A stretch of DNA of 64,000 nucleotides from Onchidella celtica (GCA_963931925.1 OZ007580.1:5079629-5143628); one strand, 5' to 3'. Shown: positions 44,173 through 56,449, counted from the first letter of the stretch. Notes: a model not told the origin generated them from the sequence alone. Made by a program: numbers and translations.

Positions 44173-44310
44173 GACTAGATTCTATGTCTAGATTCTGAAA
44201 ACGATGATACACACATGAAAAAATATCACCTGGATCTTGTTTGTGAGGGTCTGCTGTTACTTGGACAGTTGTTCGCAACCCTGGATGGCTATCTGTGAGT
44301 TAGATGCTGA

Positions 44311-44326
44311 CCGATTCTCGTCGCCA
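44311..44326 (-). promoter_or_regulatory. Element B primer-binding site
   Basis: On the minus strand TGGCGACGAGAATCGG starts one base after the 5' LTR. It matches the complement of the 3' end of animal tRNA-Ser (TGGCGACGAGGAT...) with few mismatches. Confidence 0.7.
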
Positions 44327-44327
44327 A

Positions 44328-44550
44328 TGTAAAGAAGCAAGCACGTGGTCTGGGTCTATGCTGACATCTTTATTGCTGCTACATACATCATAACTGGTTT
44401 CCTGCTAGGGAAGCAACTCCTTAAATACTACCCTATAAGGGGAATGAACTACAATAATTAACAAATAACAACTGGCACAATAGTACTTCTATTGTATCCC
44501 TTGAATAGAATTACTACATGAAACATGATATGACAAAGCATTCCATTACA
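44328..44550 (-). repeat. Element B 5' LTR
   Basis: 223 bp, matching 22913-23140 except for lacking GACTG. Confidence 0.93.
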
Positions 44551-44555
44551 GTGGA

Positions 44556-44927
44556 GATGACTCGAAAATAGACATATCACGATGTGACTGCATGACTGCC
44601 CGAGTTGAATGTACCCATGGCTTTGACTCGTTATTTTTAGCGACATTGACATCATGTCAATAAATACTTTCTATCGTTCAGCACAGACGTTTTTTCATGT
44701 GGAATGGAATGGATGTAAACTTTTAACACATGCAGTTAAATTTCTGAACACCGTGATTTAATTTTACCACAGTCCCATTTTCTTAGAGTCGCACTGGCAA
44801 TTTATGCTCTCAAAGCTTCGGATAAAGAAAAGATGCTTTTGGTATTTTGAATCAACCTGTTTAAATCAAATGTTATCAATAAATCAAATCGTTAATGTTT
44901 ATATTGTAAGATCTACCTATCTATATA

Positions 44928-44971
<44 letters not shown>

Positions 44972-45892
44972 ATTTGTGTATCATCTCGTCGAACTCTTGT
45001 GTTTCAGCAGGAGGGTCAACGTTTCCGCAGATTCCTACCAGTCGCCTTGCAGGAACCAGTCATCAGTAACCAATATTATGTAGTAAGTGAGGCCGCTGGT
45101 TCGCGTTGATCTTTGTGCAAGTCGCTATAGATGTTTTATTTCATTCATGAATAATATCACTGCATGCCCAAGTTTGATGTCTGTAATAATTATAGTAGAG
45201 TCGGTTAGGGCAAGAATTGTGCATTTGGTGAAAAAGGCATCAACTTGCCATAGTTGTTTCAGGCGGGGATACAAACAATTATGGATACAGCATCGCCTCA
45301 AAATGACCTCTGATTTCCTTTATATTTCTTGGTATTTGAATGACATGGACTCAAGGCTAGAAAAACGAAAAGAAAGGGGAATATTTTATTTCCTAAAGTT
45401 TCGATAAGCACAGTGATGATCCACAGTTCGTTTGTAATGACCATTTAACTTTCCATTTCGACACCACAGCTGTGAATCATTGATATTTTTCCTGATTCGA
45501 TATTAAGATTGGAAATTGAAAATGAGCAGTATGTGCTCACATATCCGTTGTTAGTGGCCAAACTGACCACAGGCCACTCCAACTGACCAGAATGACCACT
45601 TTTGGTTTCGTGAACTTCTCTTAATTTACTTTCCTTTCAAAACCCAGCTACCAAGCCAAGCAAGCAGACCAGCGACCAACGGACACATGGAGTGAATTTT
45701 TAAATCAAACAATATTTATTTTACAATATGAGTGTCAAGTGGCTTCTGCCAAATTACTCAACTCATAAAAGGCAAAATATATAAACAAAGAAAAACAAAG
45801 ATATGCACAAATCCCCATCGGGGACTTGGCAATCAGTTACTAGAGTCTATCCCCTACTGATACCTTACAGGTCTCTCCTTGTGAACACACTT
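44556..45892. other. Non-coding stretch with microsatellite
   Basis: No gene seen. A compound (GTCT)n(ATCT)n microsatellite lies at about 44911-44971. Confidence 0.5.
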
Positions 45893-46200
45893 TCATATCT
45901 CCAGGGTTCAAACGATAATGTGGTGATTCACTCACGCCGTCGTAGGTAAACTGACTTGAAGGGTTCCCATGCCTTCTTCAAGATCTCCAAGCTTCAACCG
46001 ATAAAGAAAACAGACGGTTCACACCCGCCATCGTGGATAAACTGTCTTGAAGGGTTCCCGTACCTTCTTCAAGATCTCCAAGCTTCAGCCGATAAAGAAA
46101 ACAGACGGTTCACACCCGCCATCGTGGATAAACTGTCTTGAAGGGTTCCCATGCCCTCTTCAAGATCTCCAAGCTTCAATCGATAGAGAAAACTAACAAA
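45893..46200. repeat. 91-bp tandem repeat
   Basis: AGATCTCCAAGCTTCA recurs at 45981, 46072 and 46163, 91 bp apart, with a more diverged copy upstream from about 45895. Each unit includes GATAAAGAAAACAGACGG and CTTGAAGGGTTCCC. Confidence 0.85.
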
Positions 46201-46415
46201 ATGGATCCCCACACTCTTTCAAACAACCGTGGTCCCCTGGCACGACCTCCACGTGTCGCCCGGACCGTCAACTAGTGCAGCTATCATCTGGGGGAACACG
46301 AAACTAACGTAATGGATCTCCACACACTTTCAAACAACCCTGGTCCCCATGGCACGACCTCCACATGTCGCCCGGACCGTCAACTGCTGCAGCTATCATC
46401 TGGGAACACGTGTGG
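46201..46415. repeat. 111-bp tandem repeat, two copies
   Basis: ATGGATC(C/T)CCACAC starts at 46201 and 46312. Both copies contain TCGCCCGGACCGTCAACT. The block is followed by ACTCGTGACA at 46575-46584, which resembles an A/C-family LTR end in reverse, but no partner end or target duplication was found. Confidence 0.8.
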
Positions 46416-48297
46416 TGAGCTCTTCCTCTTATTTATACTCCGGAGGGTTCTGCACACGGTACCATCTTCAAGCGAGTCGTGTGTATCTTTTCACGCTCGT
46501 AAACAACTTTAAATTCATGCTTTCCCCTGCCGAGTTTACCCCCTAGACTCGTGGCGTACAAGGCCACCAACCTTACTCGTGACACTAGAAAAATTTTATC
46601 AGTATCGTCAGGTGTAGAATCTAATGCTAATAAACAAAGCATGATGCACTGACCTTTATAATAAGTGAAGTGACTATCCAACTGACCAGTGGTCATTGTA
46701 TCGTTACTGTGACGATGTATGGACTCGGTCAAAGAACATCCCCGGTCATATTACAATGAAACCAGCGTATTCCAGGACGCTGTAGACTGGAAAATACCAG
46801 TCAACATACCCATAACGGAACGAGGACCTATAGACTGTCAAGGACACATTCCTGCTCCTAGACATTTTCGTCCACCCCGAGGCAGGTAAGAGAGTGATCA
46901 TGACTGAGCCAACAATTTCAGAGACGATTTGCATTGGTAAATATAAAATTGAAGCTGACAATGTCCAGCGAATTGGTCAAGGAAATAGCCAGAAACGTAT
47001 ACGCATCGAAAGTGCCACTGGTCAAGATTGGTTTCACGGGATTTGTAGGAGCACCAGTATACAGTCCGGAAAGTAGCTTAGCGAGGGGGGGGTGGGGGGG
47101 GGGGTCATCAAAACTGATGACGTTGACAGAGATGACTGAAAAGAGGTCAGCTGGCAGGATATGGAACAAGTAGAATGACCAAAAGACCCAATGCCCCCCT
47201 CCCCATAGGGTGCAAGGAAGTCGGGGGCCGAAACGCTTATTTGATAGGGGTTCTTTTCCTCTGAAAATGTCTTGTATTTATTTATTTATTTATTTATTTT
47301 CGAGATGGCATGTTACTGTTTGATGGCCTAACCTCTTTATTGGTATGGGAGACATTTTTCTTTGCAACAGCATGGTTCTGTGCATGGCAATGGGACTTTC
47401 CTACAGCTTCATGAGTCTTTGCATTCTCCCCGGTAGCCTCACTTCATTAATTAAATTAGTACTTGGCAAAATGTTAACATGTCCGGTAGAAATATCCTGA
47501 ACAGGACGAAACGACCATTACGCTGAGCTATCGGTCAGCCTTTCTTGTGGATTTCAACTGAAACAGGCTGATCTCCAAACAAACATGCCAAGCTTGAAAA
47601 ACTAAACATTTGATCTGTTCAATACGAACATGCCAAAGTGGGGGTATTTCCTCTGCAATCCTGCCGTGTCTAGCGAAACGTGCTCTTCTATAGTACTTTC
47701 TTAACTCGGAAGTGCACACACGTGTACTGAGAGCCTTCTTCCAGTACAGCCACACCAGAAAGCAGTCTGACAGATATTGAAATATTTGTGTATCAAGATA
47801 TGAGCTCCATGCTGCCCAAGCTATTTTTTTTTTGCCTTTGCAAAGGAAAGATTAAGTGCTGTCACGGCTAGTGGACGCGTGAAAGATAGCGTGACTACTC
47901 AGGCATTAACTGTTTGGCGGTTGTAGCACTGGAGTATACTTAAAATCCTTCCTATTGGAAAAGCAACCCAAAACACTTCCAGAGTTGTGCAAAGTGGGCA
48001 CCAGACCAGAATGACATCTGTGTGCGCAGTCCTGATATTTTTCTTATGACTTTCATGTAAGGCATTTAAATTTATGAAGCCACATCATCGTGTCAGCTTC
48101 TTCCTGCCCACATAGAAAAGGGGCAGGATTCACGAAATCGCGTGAAACGGCCCAGTCATTATTGTTGCAATGCTCAAAAGGGGCAGCTGAAGCCCGCCCA
48201 ATTTCTTAACCTAGATTTCTGCTAAGCTCGGGTCTCTTGTCACAGTTTTCGCAGAGAGTCTCTCCAGTTCCTTGGCCGGTATCTTGGAAGTGGGAAT
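46416..48297. other. Non-coding stretch
   Basis: No gene supported. Contains a G-rich run at 47084-47103 and a (TTTA)n tract at about 47274-47299. Confidence 0.45.
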
Positions 48298-49572
48298 TGT
48301 CACGAGTGGAGTGAGCGATAGTTAATAATTACGGGGGGAAAGGAGGAGAGTAAAATTAACGCACGTAGACAAGTAAGGGAAAGCGTGCATGTTATGAGTG
48401 GTGGGGGTCTGAATGAGGCGAGAGCGCTGTATTACTATCACTGCAAGTTAGAACGTCCTAAAGAGCGGACTCAAGAGAAAGCCCAGTGGGCGAACATAAG
48501 GGGAGCAGTCGGAAGACTAGTGAGAGAGTTTTTTCCAGTGATGACTGGTAGGTGAAACGATGATTGATAATTATGATTGATGTATTATATTCGTCTATTA
48601 CCATGATGTAAATAAGTATATGTGAGGAATGTGGAAGTCCTTGATATTGGATATAGCAATGTGCGCCATGAGCGATAGATGAAAGTTGAGTTCATGGATT
48701 TGTAGCACGAGTGAGTATTGTGTACTACGATGGAGGTGTGTTACCGTAAGATGTTTGGTGAGTGAAATGTGAACTATTGTGTGTACGCTTCATGGGTTGT
48801 AAGGAGAGGTGGAGTGAATAGAAATGGTATGGTATTATACCAATGTAATGTTATTCTTGTAGGTGTCGGGGACGGGCCGAAGAGCCACCTCGGTGAGCAC
48901 AGGGGATAGGCCAGCATAGGGCCGGGGGCCACACATAGGCCAAGAGTGAGGCTGTCGGTGCAGGACAGTAGAGGCACATAAAGTCGTGGCAGTCTGGCCA
49001 CGGACAGGGACGTAGATATGAGCGTGAATGTGCTAATTGAAATGATAATGTACTATTGCCATGTTGATGGGCTATTGAAATGATAATGTACTATTGCCAC
49101 GTTGATGGGCTATTGAAATGATAATGTACTATTGCCACGTTGATGGGCTATTGAAATGATAATGTACTATTGCCATGTTGATGGGCTATTGAAATGATAA
49201 TGTGCTATTGCCCTGCTGAGGTGCTAGTGGAATGCTAAGGTGTTATGGCAATAGGAAGGTGATATTGAGAGACTGCGGTGCCAGTGAATTATTAATGTGC
49301 TGTTAAGACCCTGAGGGGAGAGGCTGAGGCCGAAGTGTCTTTAGGAAGTAACTACCGGGTTGTGGATCCGAGGAAGAGTGCATGTGGGAATAAGGCCGTT
49401 GTACGGCAGTTAAATTCAATAATATAATGTATGTAATTGCGCTATTATCTGTATAATTATGTTTAATAAATGTGTGAGTCTGATGGGTTGTTCTGTTAAG
49501 TGTTAAACTTGTTCGTTCGTGATTGTTGTCCTGTCATAACTTATTACATCTCCCAGTCTGGGATTTGTGACA
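48298..49572 (+). mobile_element. Solo LTR of the A/C (Gmr1-like) family
   Basis: 1275 bp, starts TGTCACGAGTGGAG and ends GGGATTTGTGACA, flanked by the 5-bp duplication GGAAT (48293-48297 and 49573-49577). It is longer than its relatives because a 38-bp minisatellite (TATTGAAATGATAATGTA...) is expanded to about 4-5 copies at 49035-49210. No internal sequence remains. Confidence 0.93.
49035..49210. repeat. 38-bp minisatellite inside a solo LTR
   Basis: About 4-5 copies of a unit TATTGAAATGATAATGTA plus CTATTGCCA(C/T)GTTGATGGGC. Other LTRs of the family have fewer, degenerate copies at the same place. Confidence 0.88.
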
Positions 49573-50724
49573 GGAATGTCTCTTCTTTGGATCCCCGCTC
49601 TACGTTCCTCACGGTTCTCAAAATTGATATCAAGATATTGACAGACGGGCAATTAATATTTGGCGTTTCTTCACTTAGTGGATTTTTTTCTGGTAGACAT
49701 GACAGCAGATTGGATTTTTTATCACACTTTAGTATGCGGGCTTCGACTGCTATGGAAGGACAGCACGCTTAATTTTTGTGAGTAAAAAAAACTTAACCTA
49801 GACTGCACCCCAACTCTGGCACGCAGTATACCTCTGAGAAAAAAAATGCCACAGTTTGCAGTGCTCTAGCTTTAGCCTTGCTTTGCGTCCCGTGTGCTCC
49901 CCAAGAGCTGAAGGTTATTCTGTTTTAGCGGTTCTCAAATATTTGTTGCCTGTGATTTTATTCTCTCATCAACATATTGATTGCCATGCTGCCTTCCTTT
50001 TCCTTTAAGCTTTCTTACAATTTTGAAGATATGGCATTGTGTCACGCCAAGGTGTTAGAAGTGATGTTAATTAGGTCTTGGTTTGCTCTAAACATGGATT
50101 TCTGAGTGCTTCAAACACATCCAAAAGTATCGATTGAAACTTCTGCTTTGTTTTCATGGTGATCTTCGGTCTTCTGTGGAATTTTAGCTGGACGATTTGT
50201 GCTACATGTTTATGTGGTATCTTCCGACAATAACCTCAGTTCAATGGATGAAGCATAAAAGAAAGTCAGTTACGCAAAGCGTGACTTGACTTTTTTTTCA
50301 CTTGATTTTTTTTTTTTTACCTGTTGACTTTCTTTTTCTACAATCGATCCATCAAAGCGTTTATGTGAACAATTCAAAATAAGGAAAAATCATTGGGGGA
50401 CGGGATGAGCATAGTATCCCAATATTTTGGTCTGGCGCCGGTTAACCCTCGTGGGCCAGACATGGTTGCCTATCCCTGGGCTATGGCATGTGGGACTATT
50501 TGTTTTTTTTAATAATTGTTTAATTTGACACATCACTGAATAAACTGCAAAATGAAGAAATAAATAAAAGAAAAATTTGGTAAATCCCATGACTCCATAA
50601 AGCGTCGAAACGCCCATTCTGTACCATGACACTGTCATAAACCCTAGTTACAAAGTAGACCCCCATTTTCTTGCTTTAAACACAGCATATCAAAGAGGAA
50701 AATAGAGGAATTGAACCTATAAAT
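49573..50724. other. Non-coding stretch
   Basis: Nothing recognised. T-runs occur near 50290-50320. Confidence 0.4.
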
Positions 50725-51036
50725 CAGTGTTTATCAACTTTTTCTTGCCCCAGCCCGCATTTCAGCTTTCAAAAGAAAAAAACAAACTTGCCGCCCCAAC
50801 ATGATCGGACAAAGTTAGTGTACACTTAATAAGTTATGATCACTAACGTGGTACATCTTTTAAGTTCGAAGTAAACAAGGAAACCATCAACACAATATAA
50901 ACGAACAACAGTTTATCTGTACAGTCAAGTTAAAATACACAATGAAATTAAGATTTCTATGAAAAATCCTTACTCCCCATTCTGAAGCCCCACTCCTCCA
51001 CCAAAATATTGCCACGCCCCACTTTGAGAAACACTG
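50725..51036. mobile_element. hAT-like MITE, copy 2
   Basis: 312 bp with inverted ends CAGTGTTTATCAA (50725-50737) and TTGAGAAACACTG (51024-51036). The adjacent 8-mers CTATAAAT and TTCTAAAT agree at 6 of 8, as expected for an aged hAT target duplication. It has no ORF. It is homologous in reverse to 14567-14897. Confidence 0.7.
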
Positions 51037-52838
51037 TTCTAAATGATTATGAGACTTGACGTCCCCAACCTCTACCGAGTGTTTAAATCGTACTTTTGTG
51101 TAAATAATAATATATTGAAGAGAGTCATCCATCTCGACCTCATCCCGCTTAGTCCATCAGGTCTACGGTGTAATGCTGTATTAACCTGCCAAGGAGGGTT
51201 TAATTATCCCCGAGGCTTAACGGGTTTTCATGACAATTGAATAATAACATACCTGAACTAAAACAATATACAGCAATACATAATTTCCCAAACTCTGTAG
51301 TTAACTCTATATCTCTGGCCTTAAAATGTTATACAGGGACAATAAATAAGCAAACGAATCACTGTAGACTGGCCTGAGATAGATTGAAATGCATCATTAC
51401 GATTGTGTGTAAAGTACAGGTTGGCAAGGGAAAAGCAAGACTTTTCTCTCTCAAACAAGCCAGACCAAATAATTTTGGTCATTACTGCGCCCGTAACTGG
51501 TGCTTAGACAAGACAAATCTACAGAATAATTAATCCAATCAGCGAGAAAATTTGTGAAAGCCGTACACTTTACCGTGTCATTTGCCATTCTATGACAGTC
51601 ACTGTTCATTGGTGGTAGAACAGAGGCAGTAATAGATTCCGCTTTTGTTCAGACGTCACGTCCAGGTCTCAAACAAGAGTGAAGTGGTGAGTCATTTGGG
51701 GAAACCCAGTTTTAAATACCTTCACATATATAGTATTAAAGCACCTTCCCCTTTCAACAATCCACAAACTATACTGTCATTTGGACTCCCTTTGCTATAG
51801 CCCCCCCCCCCCCCGCCCCCTTTAAAAAAACAAAACAAATAAAGAAAACAAACAAACAAGTATCACTATCCATCCCTCTTTCGCCTTTTTTCCCCCAGAA
51901 CTCTCCTTTTGCGATTGTACTTTAAAATGTCGTAATATGGACCAGCGGCCACAGAAACTCATCTGGCATCTGGACATGGCCAATTGCTGATTTCCAGAGT
52001 TTAATTGATTTTGTTTTTTTTTTCTCCCTCACTCACTTAATATTTGAATATCCCATCGGAAAAGTAGTTCATCTTTTTTAATACGCCGAAATTATCGTTG
52101 GTTTCTATTTTCAATATTGTTTGGACATTGCTGGCCGTTCCGAGCTGTATGAAACATTAGGATAGCTTTTGTCATGGTTTCATTTAAGTCTAGTTGTTGG
52201 ACACATAGAATGGAAATGCTTTTCCTTTGACTACTGTGTCTCCCGCGCCTATGCAGAACAGGAAAGGGGGAAGTGGGTGGGGCTGATCTTATTTCATTTT
52301 CCTGTTCCATTTAAGGAACGCCTGCTATAACAATGTCCTATAGATTAAAATAGCTCTATACTGCAGAGCTGTATAATTAAGGTCACCAGTTGAGGTGCAG
52401 TTCATTGAATTGTGGTTCGGTAGTCATAACAAAATTGCCGATCATACTTTTCTTTTCTAATCGATGAAAATGTGTCTCTTTTTTAGGCTAAAAAAGAATG
52501 TAAATAGATAATATTTGAAATTTTGCCCAAAATGGATCAGTCTATATACTGTACCGTCAAAAACCGAGGCAATCCACATAGGCTTATAATCTTTGATGGC
52601 ACAGTCACGGAGTTTTAGGTGCTTACATGACATGGTTCACCCTCTAGTTACATATGATTTTCGTGGACATTTCATTCTAGGTTTCAATACAGCCTGTGCC
52701 TTGTCGCCTTTGTAAATATTATTGGTGTCGCTCTGCTGTTATTGTTAATAGTGATGTTATTGTTGCTACTGCTGTTGTTGAAACTTGCACAGATGATGAC
52801 ATGATTCTGATCATTGTCATGCCAAATAATGAATAATA
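51037..52838. other. Non-coding stretch
   Basis: No gene seen. Includes a C-run at 51800-51815. Confidence 0.4.
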
Positions 52839-52840
52839 GA

Positions 52841-52923
<83 letters not shown>

Positions 52924-52925
52924 AA
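52839..52925. repeat. (AAAT)n microsatellite
   Basis: About 21 uninterrupted TAAA tetranucleotides. Confidence 0.95.
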
Positions 52926-53090
52926 TATGTTCTTTTGGTGGACTGAACAAAACGAGACGTTACATTAGGACCATGGCAAAGTCAGAAAAGACACAAACTT
53001 TCCGTCTCTGAAACTTTCTTCAGGCACCTACATATCATTATAAAGAAATGAAAAGAAGCACACATAGAAATGTACAGATTGAAGGATGGG

Positions 53091-53120
53091 TGAATGAATG
53101 AATGAATGAATGAATGAATG
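53091..53120. repeat. (TGAA)n microsatellite
   Basis: About seven tandem TGAA units. Confidence 0.9.
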
Positions 53121-54158
53121 CCCTCCACCTGTGCCCATGCCTGGTGTCCTTTGTTCCAAATACCCAGACTGTCGAAATTCACAGACCGTAGATCTTAGCA
53201 TTTATAATGAACCAGCAGTTACTTAACACTATTCATATGCTTCCCTGTTAATGGGGGGAACACGCCTAGAGCTTTCTAGACTGTATTATTTGTCCTTAAA
53301 TATTGGCAAAATGATCTTCAGTGCTGTTTCTCTGAGAAGCACTGGCCATCAGTCATAATGAATGATTGTTGTAATTAAATCACTCGCCACTGACCACTCG
53401 AACGAGTGTGACAAAGTGAATACTACTTATGAGTCGTTTTCCGGCGAGTCTGGGGTACTGATGACAACGTAGATCTGACAAGAAGATGAAGAATGTCATC
53501 TTTTCTTCTTCAAGTGGATTTGATTAAGAAGTAAGGGCGACAATTCTTTGGCTCACAGGCCTGATATTTCTTTATCCTTAAGGAGTATTCTACCGTTGTT
53601 CTTTGCATTGTTATTTTCCTATTTGTCCAGGTTGGTGAGACATCAGGTGATTGGGAAAGGTTTCATTTTTACCGGTCACAAACGGAAACCAGTCACTTAT
53701 TACCTGCCCCAGGAGTACTCATTTTCTTGTCTCAAGATAATCAAAATGATTTATTACAACAAATAAACGTATTCAGCTTCGTATGCTCTCGTTTTTGTTT
53801 TCTATTTAGTTGTTTTTTTTTAACCAGCCAAACCTGACATAATTGTTCACAATAATTCCATAATAATTATCTGGCGTATGTTGGGCATTATTACAATGTA
53901 ATAAATAATCAAGAACGATCTACAGAGTGGTCGTGGTTGGGGGAAGGTGTGGGGTGGGATGAGGGTCGGGAAGGGCGGGGGGTGGGAGATTTGAGGGCAG
54001 AAAGTTCAGACAGAAGCAGAGAGAAAAACATGACGTGGGGTGAAAAAGAGGTGGGATTATGTCAAGTTCTCGTGTCATCCTTAAAGTACTTCACACTGGG
54101 TGTGTGTGTGTGCGTATGTATGTCTTGGGGAAGGGGGAGGGAGAGGAGGAGGTGTCCC
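53121..54158. other. Non-coding stretch, G-rich at its end
   Basis: No gene recognised. From about 53930 the plus strand becomes strongly G-rich. Confidence 0.4.
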
Positions 54159-54490
54159 GTAAGTGGACATAGGGGTGGGGTTTGGAGTCCTGATATTATG
54201 CTTTCAGCTCTACAGGGGGTGTCCCGAGTGTACTGTAAGTGGACATAGGGCTGGGGTTTGGAGTCCTGGGGAACGTGAGTACATTATGCTTTCAGATCTA
54301 CAGGGGGTGTCCCGAGTGTACTGTAAGTGGACATGGGGGCGGGGTTTGGAGTCCTGGGGAACGTAAGAACATTATGCTTTCAGATCTACAGGGGGTGTCC
54401 CGAGCGTACCGTAAGTGGACATAGGGGTGGGGTTTGGAGTCCTGGGGAACGTAAGTACATTATGCTTTCAGATCTACAAGGGTTGGTGGT
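54159..54490. repeat. G-rich minisatellite, 76/88/88-bp units
   Basis: GTAAGTGGACAT starts at 54159, 54235, 54323 and 54411. The first unit lacks about 12 bp (the GGGAACGTAAGT part). Each unit carries several GGGG runs (GGGGTGGGG, CAGGGGGTGTCCC). Overlapping ORFs here are artefacts. Confidence 0.9.
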
Positions 54491-55767
54491 TTGGGAGGGA
54501 GGGGCAATGGAAGACTCCAAGGCAGAAAGTTCAGACAGGAGGAGAGAGACAGAAACATACCCTGGAGTGTACAAGAGGTGGGAGCATGTCAAGTTCCAGG
54601 TCGTCCTTGAGGTGCACCGAGGTGTGTTTGTGTGTGTGTGTGTTTGGGGGGAAGGGCAGGTGTCCCGGGGGTGCGGGAAAGGACTTATGGGTGGGGGTGG
54701 AGTCACGGGCAATGAGCGCACGTACGCTCTCAGTTATGGTAATAAAATTTAAAATTTGGTTATAATTTCCTTTTTGTTTAAAGATCGCGTTGTCTCTGGC
54801 GAAAAAATAATGTCGTCCTTGCAAAATACCATTTGAAGTTTTCAAACATCGGGGGCTTATCATCGATATTCACTATTCTATTCTAGTGGTACATGTGGAA
54901 GAGGGAGTAGGGATTCGGGCCAAGTGCATGAGAGGCATACATGGGGGGGGGGGGGGAGGGGGGGCTCAAAATAGCCAAAGTCAACGTGTATTTATTTTAC
55001 TCTATGGGTGGCGCCTCGGCGAATGGAAATGAATCTTGGGGAAATGACAGGAACAAATGACCAATCTCCAAAAATTACAAAATGGCCATTCCACGTAGCC
55101 AGTCCTGATACCTGACACAAGGTATACGTTGTCAGTCAACCACCTATGTCATCACATCTACTCCTTCTCCGCGGCCGATAAAAACAGTTTTCGTTCTTGT
55201 CTTTATGTGCCTGAAGAACGTCCAACAGACCCTGGGTTTGGGCCTGTTCTGTGTCCTTCATGATCCGCATATAATGTATAGTTTTTAACGCAATCGTTCA
55301 TTCCCTTTTTGGCTCTGGTAGCAAACATTTTTTTTACTTTTTTTTTGTGCCCCACTTGCATTGCGCTGAAATGTGAGGTAATCCGTCCCCTAGCCCGGGG
55401 AAAAAAAAAAAGGGAGACATTTATGATGAGAGAAGGAAATTACATTGTGGAAATTTTTGCGAACTTCTCAAGTATTTTGTGCTTCTCTTGAGAATATATA
55501 ATTATAACTTATTTAAACATGAAACAAAGCATAAATAATACCCGAGATAGATGGAGAAGCCAAAGAAAAAGAAATGCATAAATCAGGATACTAATCATTG
55601 AATGAAAATGTATACAAGATGATGATTCTCCGTAGACTTACCTGGTGATGTTTTTGATTGAAATTAAGTAGCTATTGTTGTGCAGTTTATCACAGCAAAC
55701 TACCATCTAACACGAGCTCATATACCCGCATGCACAAACGCACAGATAATAATAGACAGGTAAAGGG
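54491..55767. other. Non-coding stretch
   Basis: No gene seen. Contains a G20-type run at 54943-54965. Confidence 0.4.
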
Positions 55768-56008
55768 AGAGAGAGAAAGAGAAAGAATGACAAATAGAAG
55801 GGGAGAGAGGGAGTGACAGAGGGAGGGGAGAAAAAGGAGAGAGAGCGAGAGAGAGAAAAAGAGAGAGGGAGAGAGACAGAGAAAGAGAGAGGGAAAGAAA
55901 GAGACTGAGAGAGAGAAGGGAAGAGAGCAGAGAAGAGAGAGAGGGAAAGAGGGGAAGAGAGGGAGGGGGGGAGAAAGAGAGAGGGAAGAGGAAAAGCAGA
56001 GAGAGAGA
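55768..56008. repeat. GA-rich low-complexity tract
   Basis: About 240 bp of GAGA/GGGAGA purine repeat on the plus strand, which could form triplex DNA. Confidence 0.9.
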
Positions 56009-56228
56009 TGTGTAAAAGTGCAGTTCTAATAAGTTATCAGGAAATAAACATTAATTCCAGTTGGCAACTTTTTTACTGAGAAACAAACCGAGTCGATTAC
56101 CCTGTGTTTTTGACGAAGGTTGTTGCTCTACGTATTTAGTCTTGCAGCTCACTCAAAATTGGCCATTAAGCAATTTATTCTAGACAGTCTCGGATGAGAA
56201 TGGTCTTTTTGAAACAGCAATATATTAA

Positions 56229-56449
56229 CTCTATTTATGCCAATCACCGATATATCGGTTCTCCCGCTGGTCACGTTTGTGCCAATCACCGATGTATCGA
56301 TGGAGAAGAATGCCAGACTATTTTGTGTCAGGGAGAAAGAAAGTCGACTTTCTATTAGTAGATGTTGCTGTAGTTAGTCTTCATTCATCTCCCTCACGGT
56401 TTTCTCCCTGTCTTTGGCAAACATGGAAATATTCATGGCACACAAAGAG
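56229..56449. mobile_element. piggyBac-type MITE upstream of the receptor gene
   Basis: 221 bp with TTAA on both sides (56225-56228 and 56450-56453) and inverted ends CTCTATTTATGCC and GGCACACAAAGAG, matching at 10 of 13. A subterminal motif GCCAATCACCGAT(A/G)TATCG occurs twice (about 56239-56258 and 56281-56300). It has no ORF. The termini differ from those of the 10409-13054 element, so it belongs to another piggyBac family. Confidence 0.7.

Larger units (their letters stand above)
22913..44550 (-). mobile_element. Element B: Mag-like Ty3/gypsy LTR retrotransposon, split by three nested insertions
   Basis: The outer boundary is a 5-bp duplication GTGGA at 22908-22912 and 44551-44555. Two LTRs (22913-23140 and 44328-44550) start TGTAAAG and end ATTACA on the plus strand. 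Coding order on the minus strand is gag (44172 downward), protease, RT, RNase H, integrase (to 23812), the usual Ty3/gypsy order. Insertions E, A and C interrupt it. Subtracting them with their duplications leaves about 5.4 kb, a normal size. The PBS matches tRNA-Ser and the LTRs are short, both consistent with the Mag/SURL group. That placement is inferred, not tested by phylogeny. Confidence 0.9.

Noticed and set aside
46575-46584. ACTCGTGACA resembling an A/C-family LTR end in reverse
   Set aside because: No matching other terminus or target duplication (CTAGA expected) within 1.3 kb upstream; the body is tandem repeats unlike the LTR.
54327-54752. Gly/Trp-rich ORFs of up to 141 codons
   Set aside because: They run through the 88-bp G-rich minisatellite.
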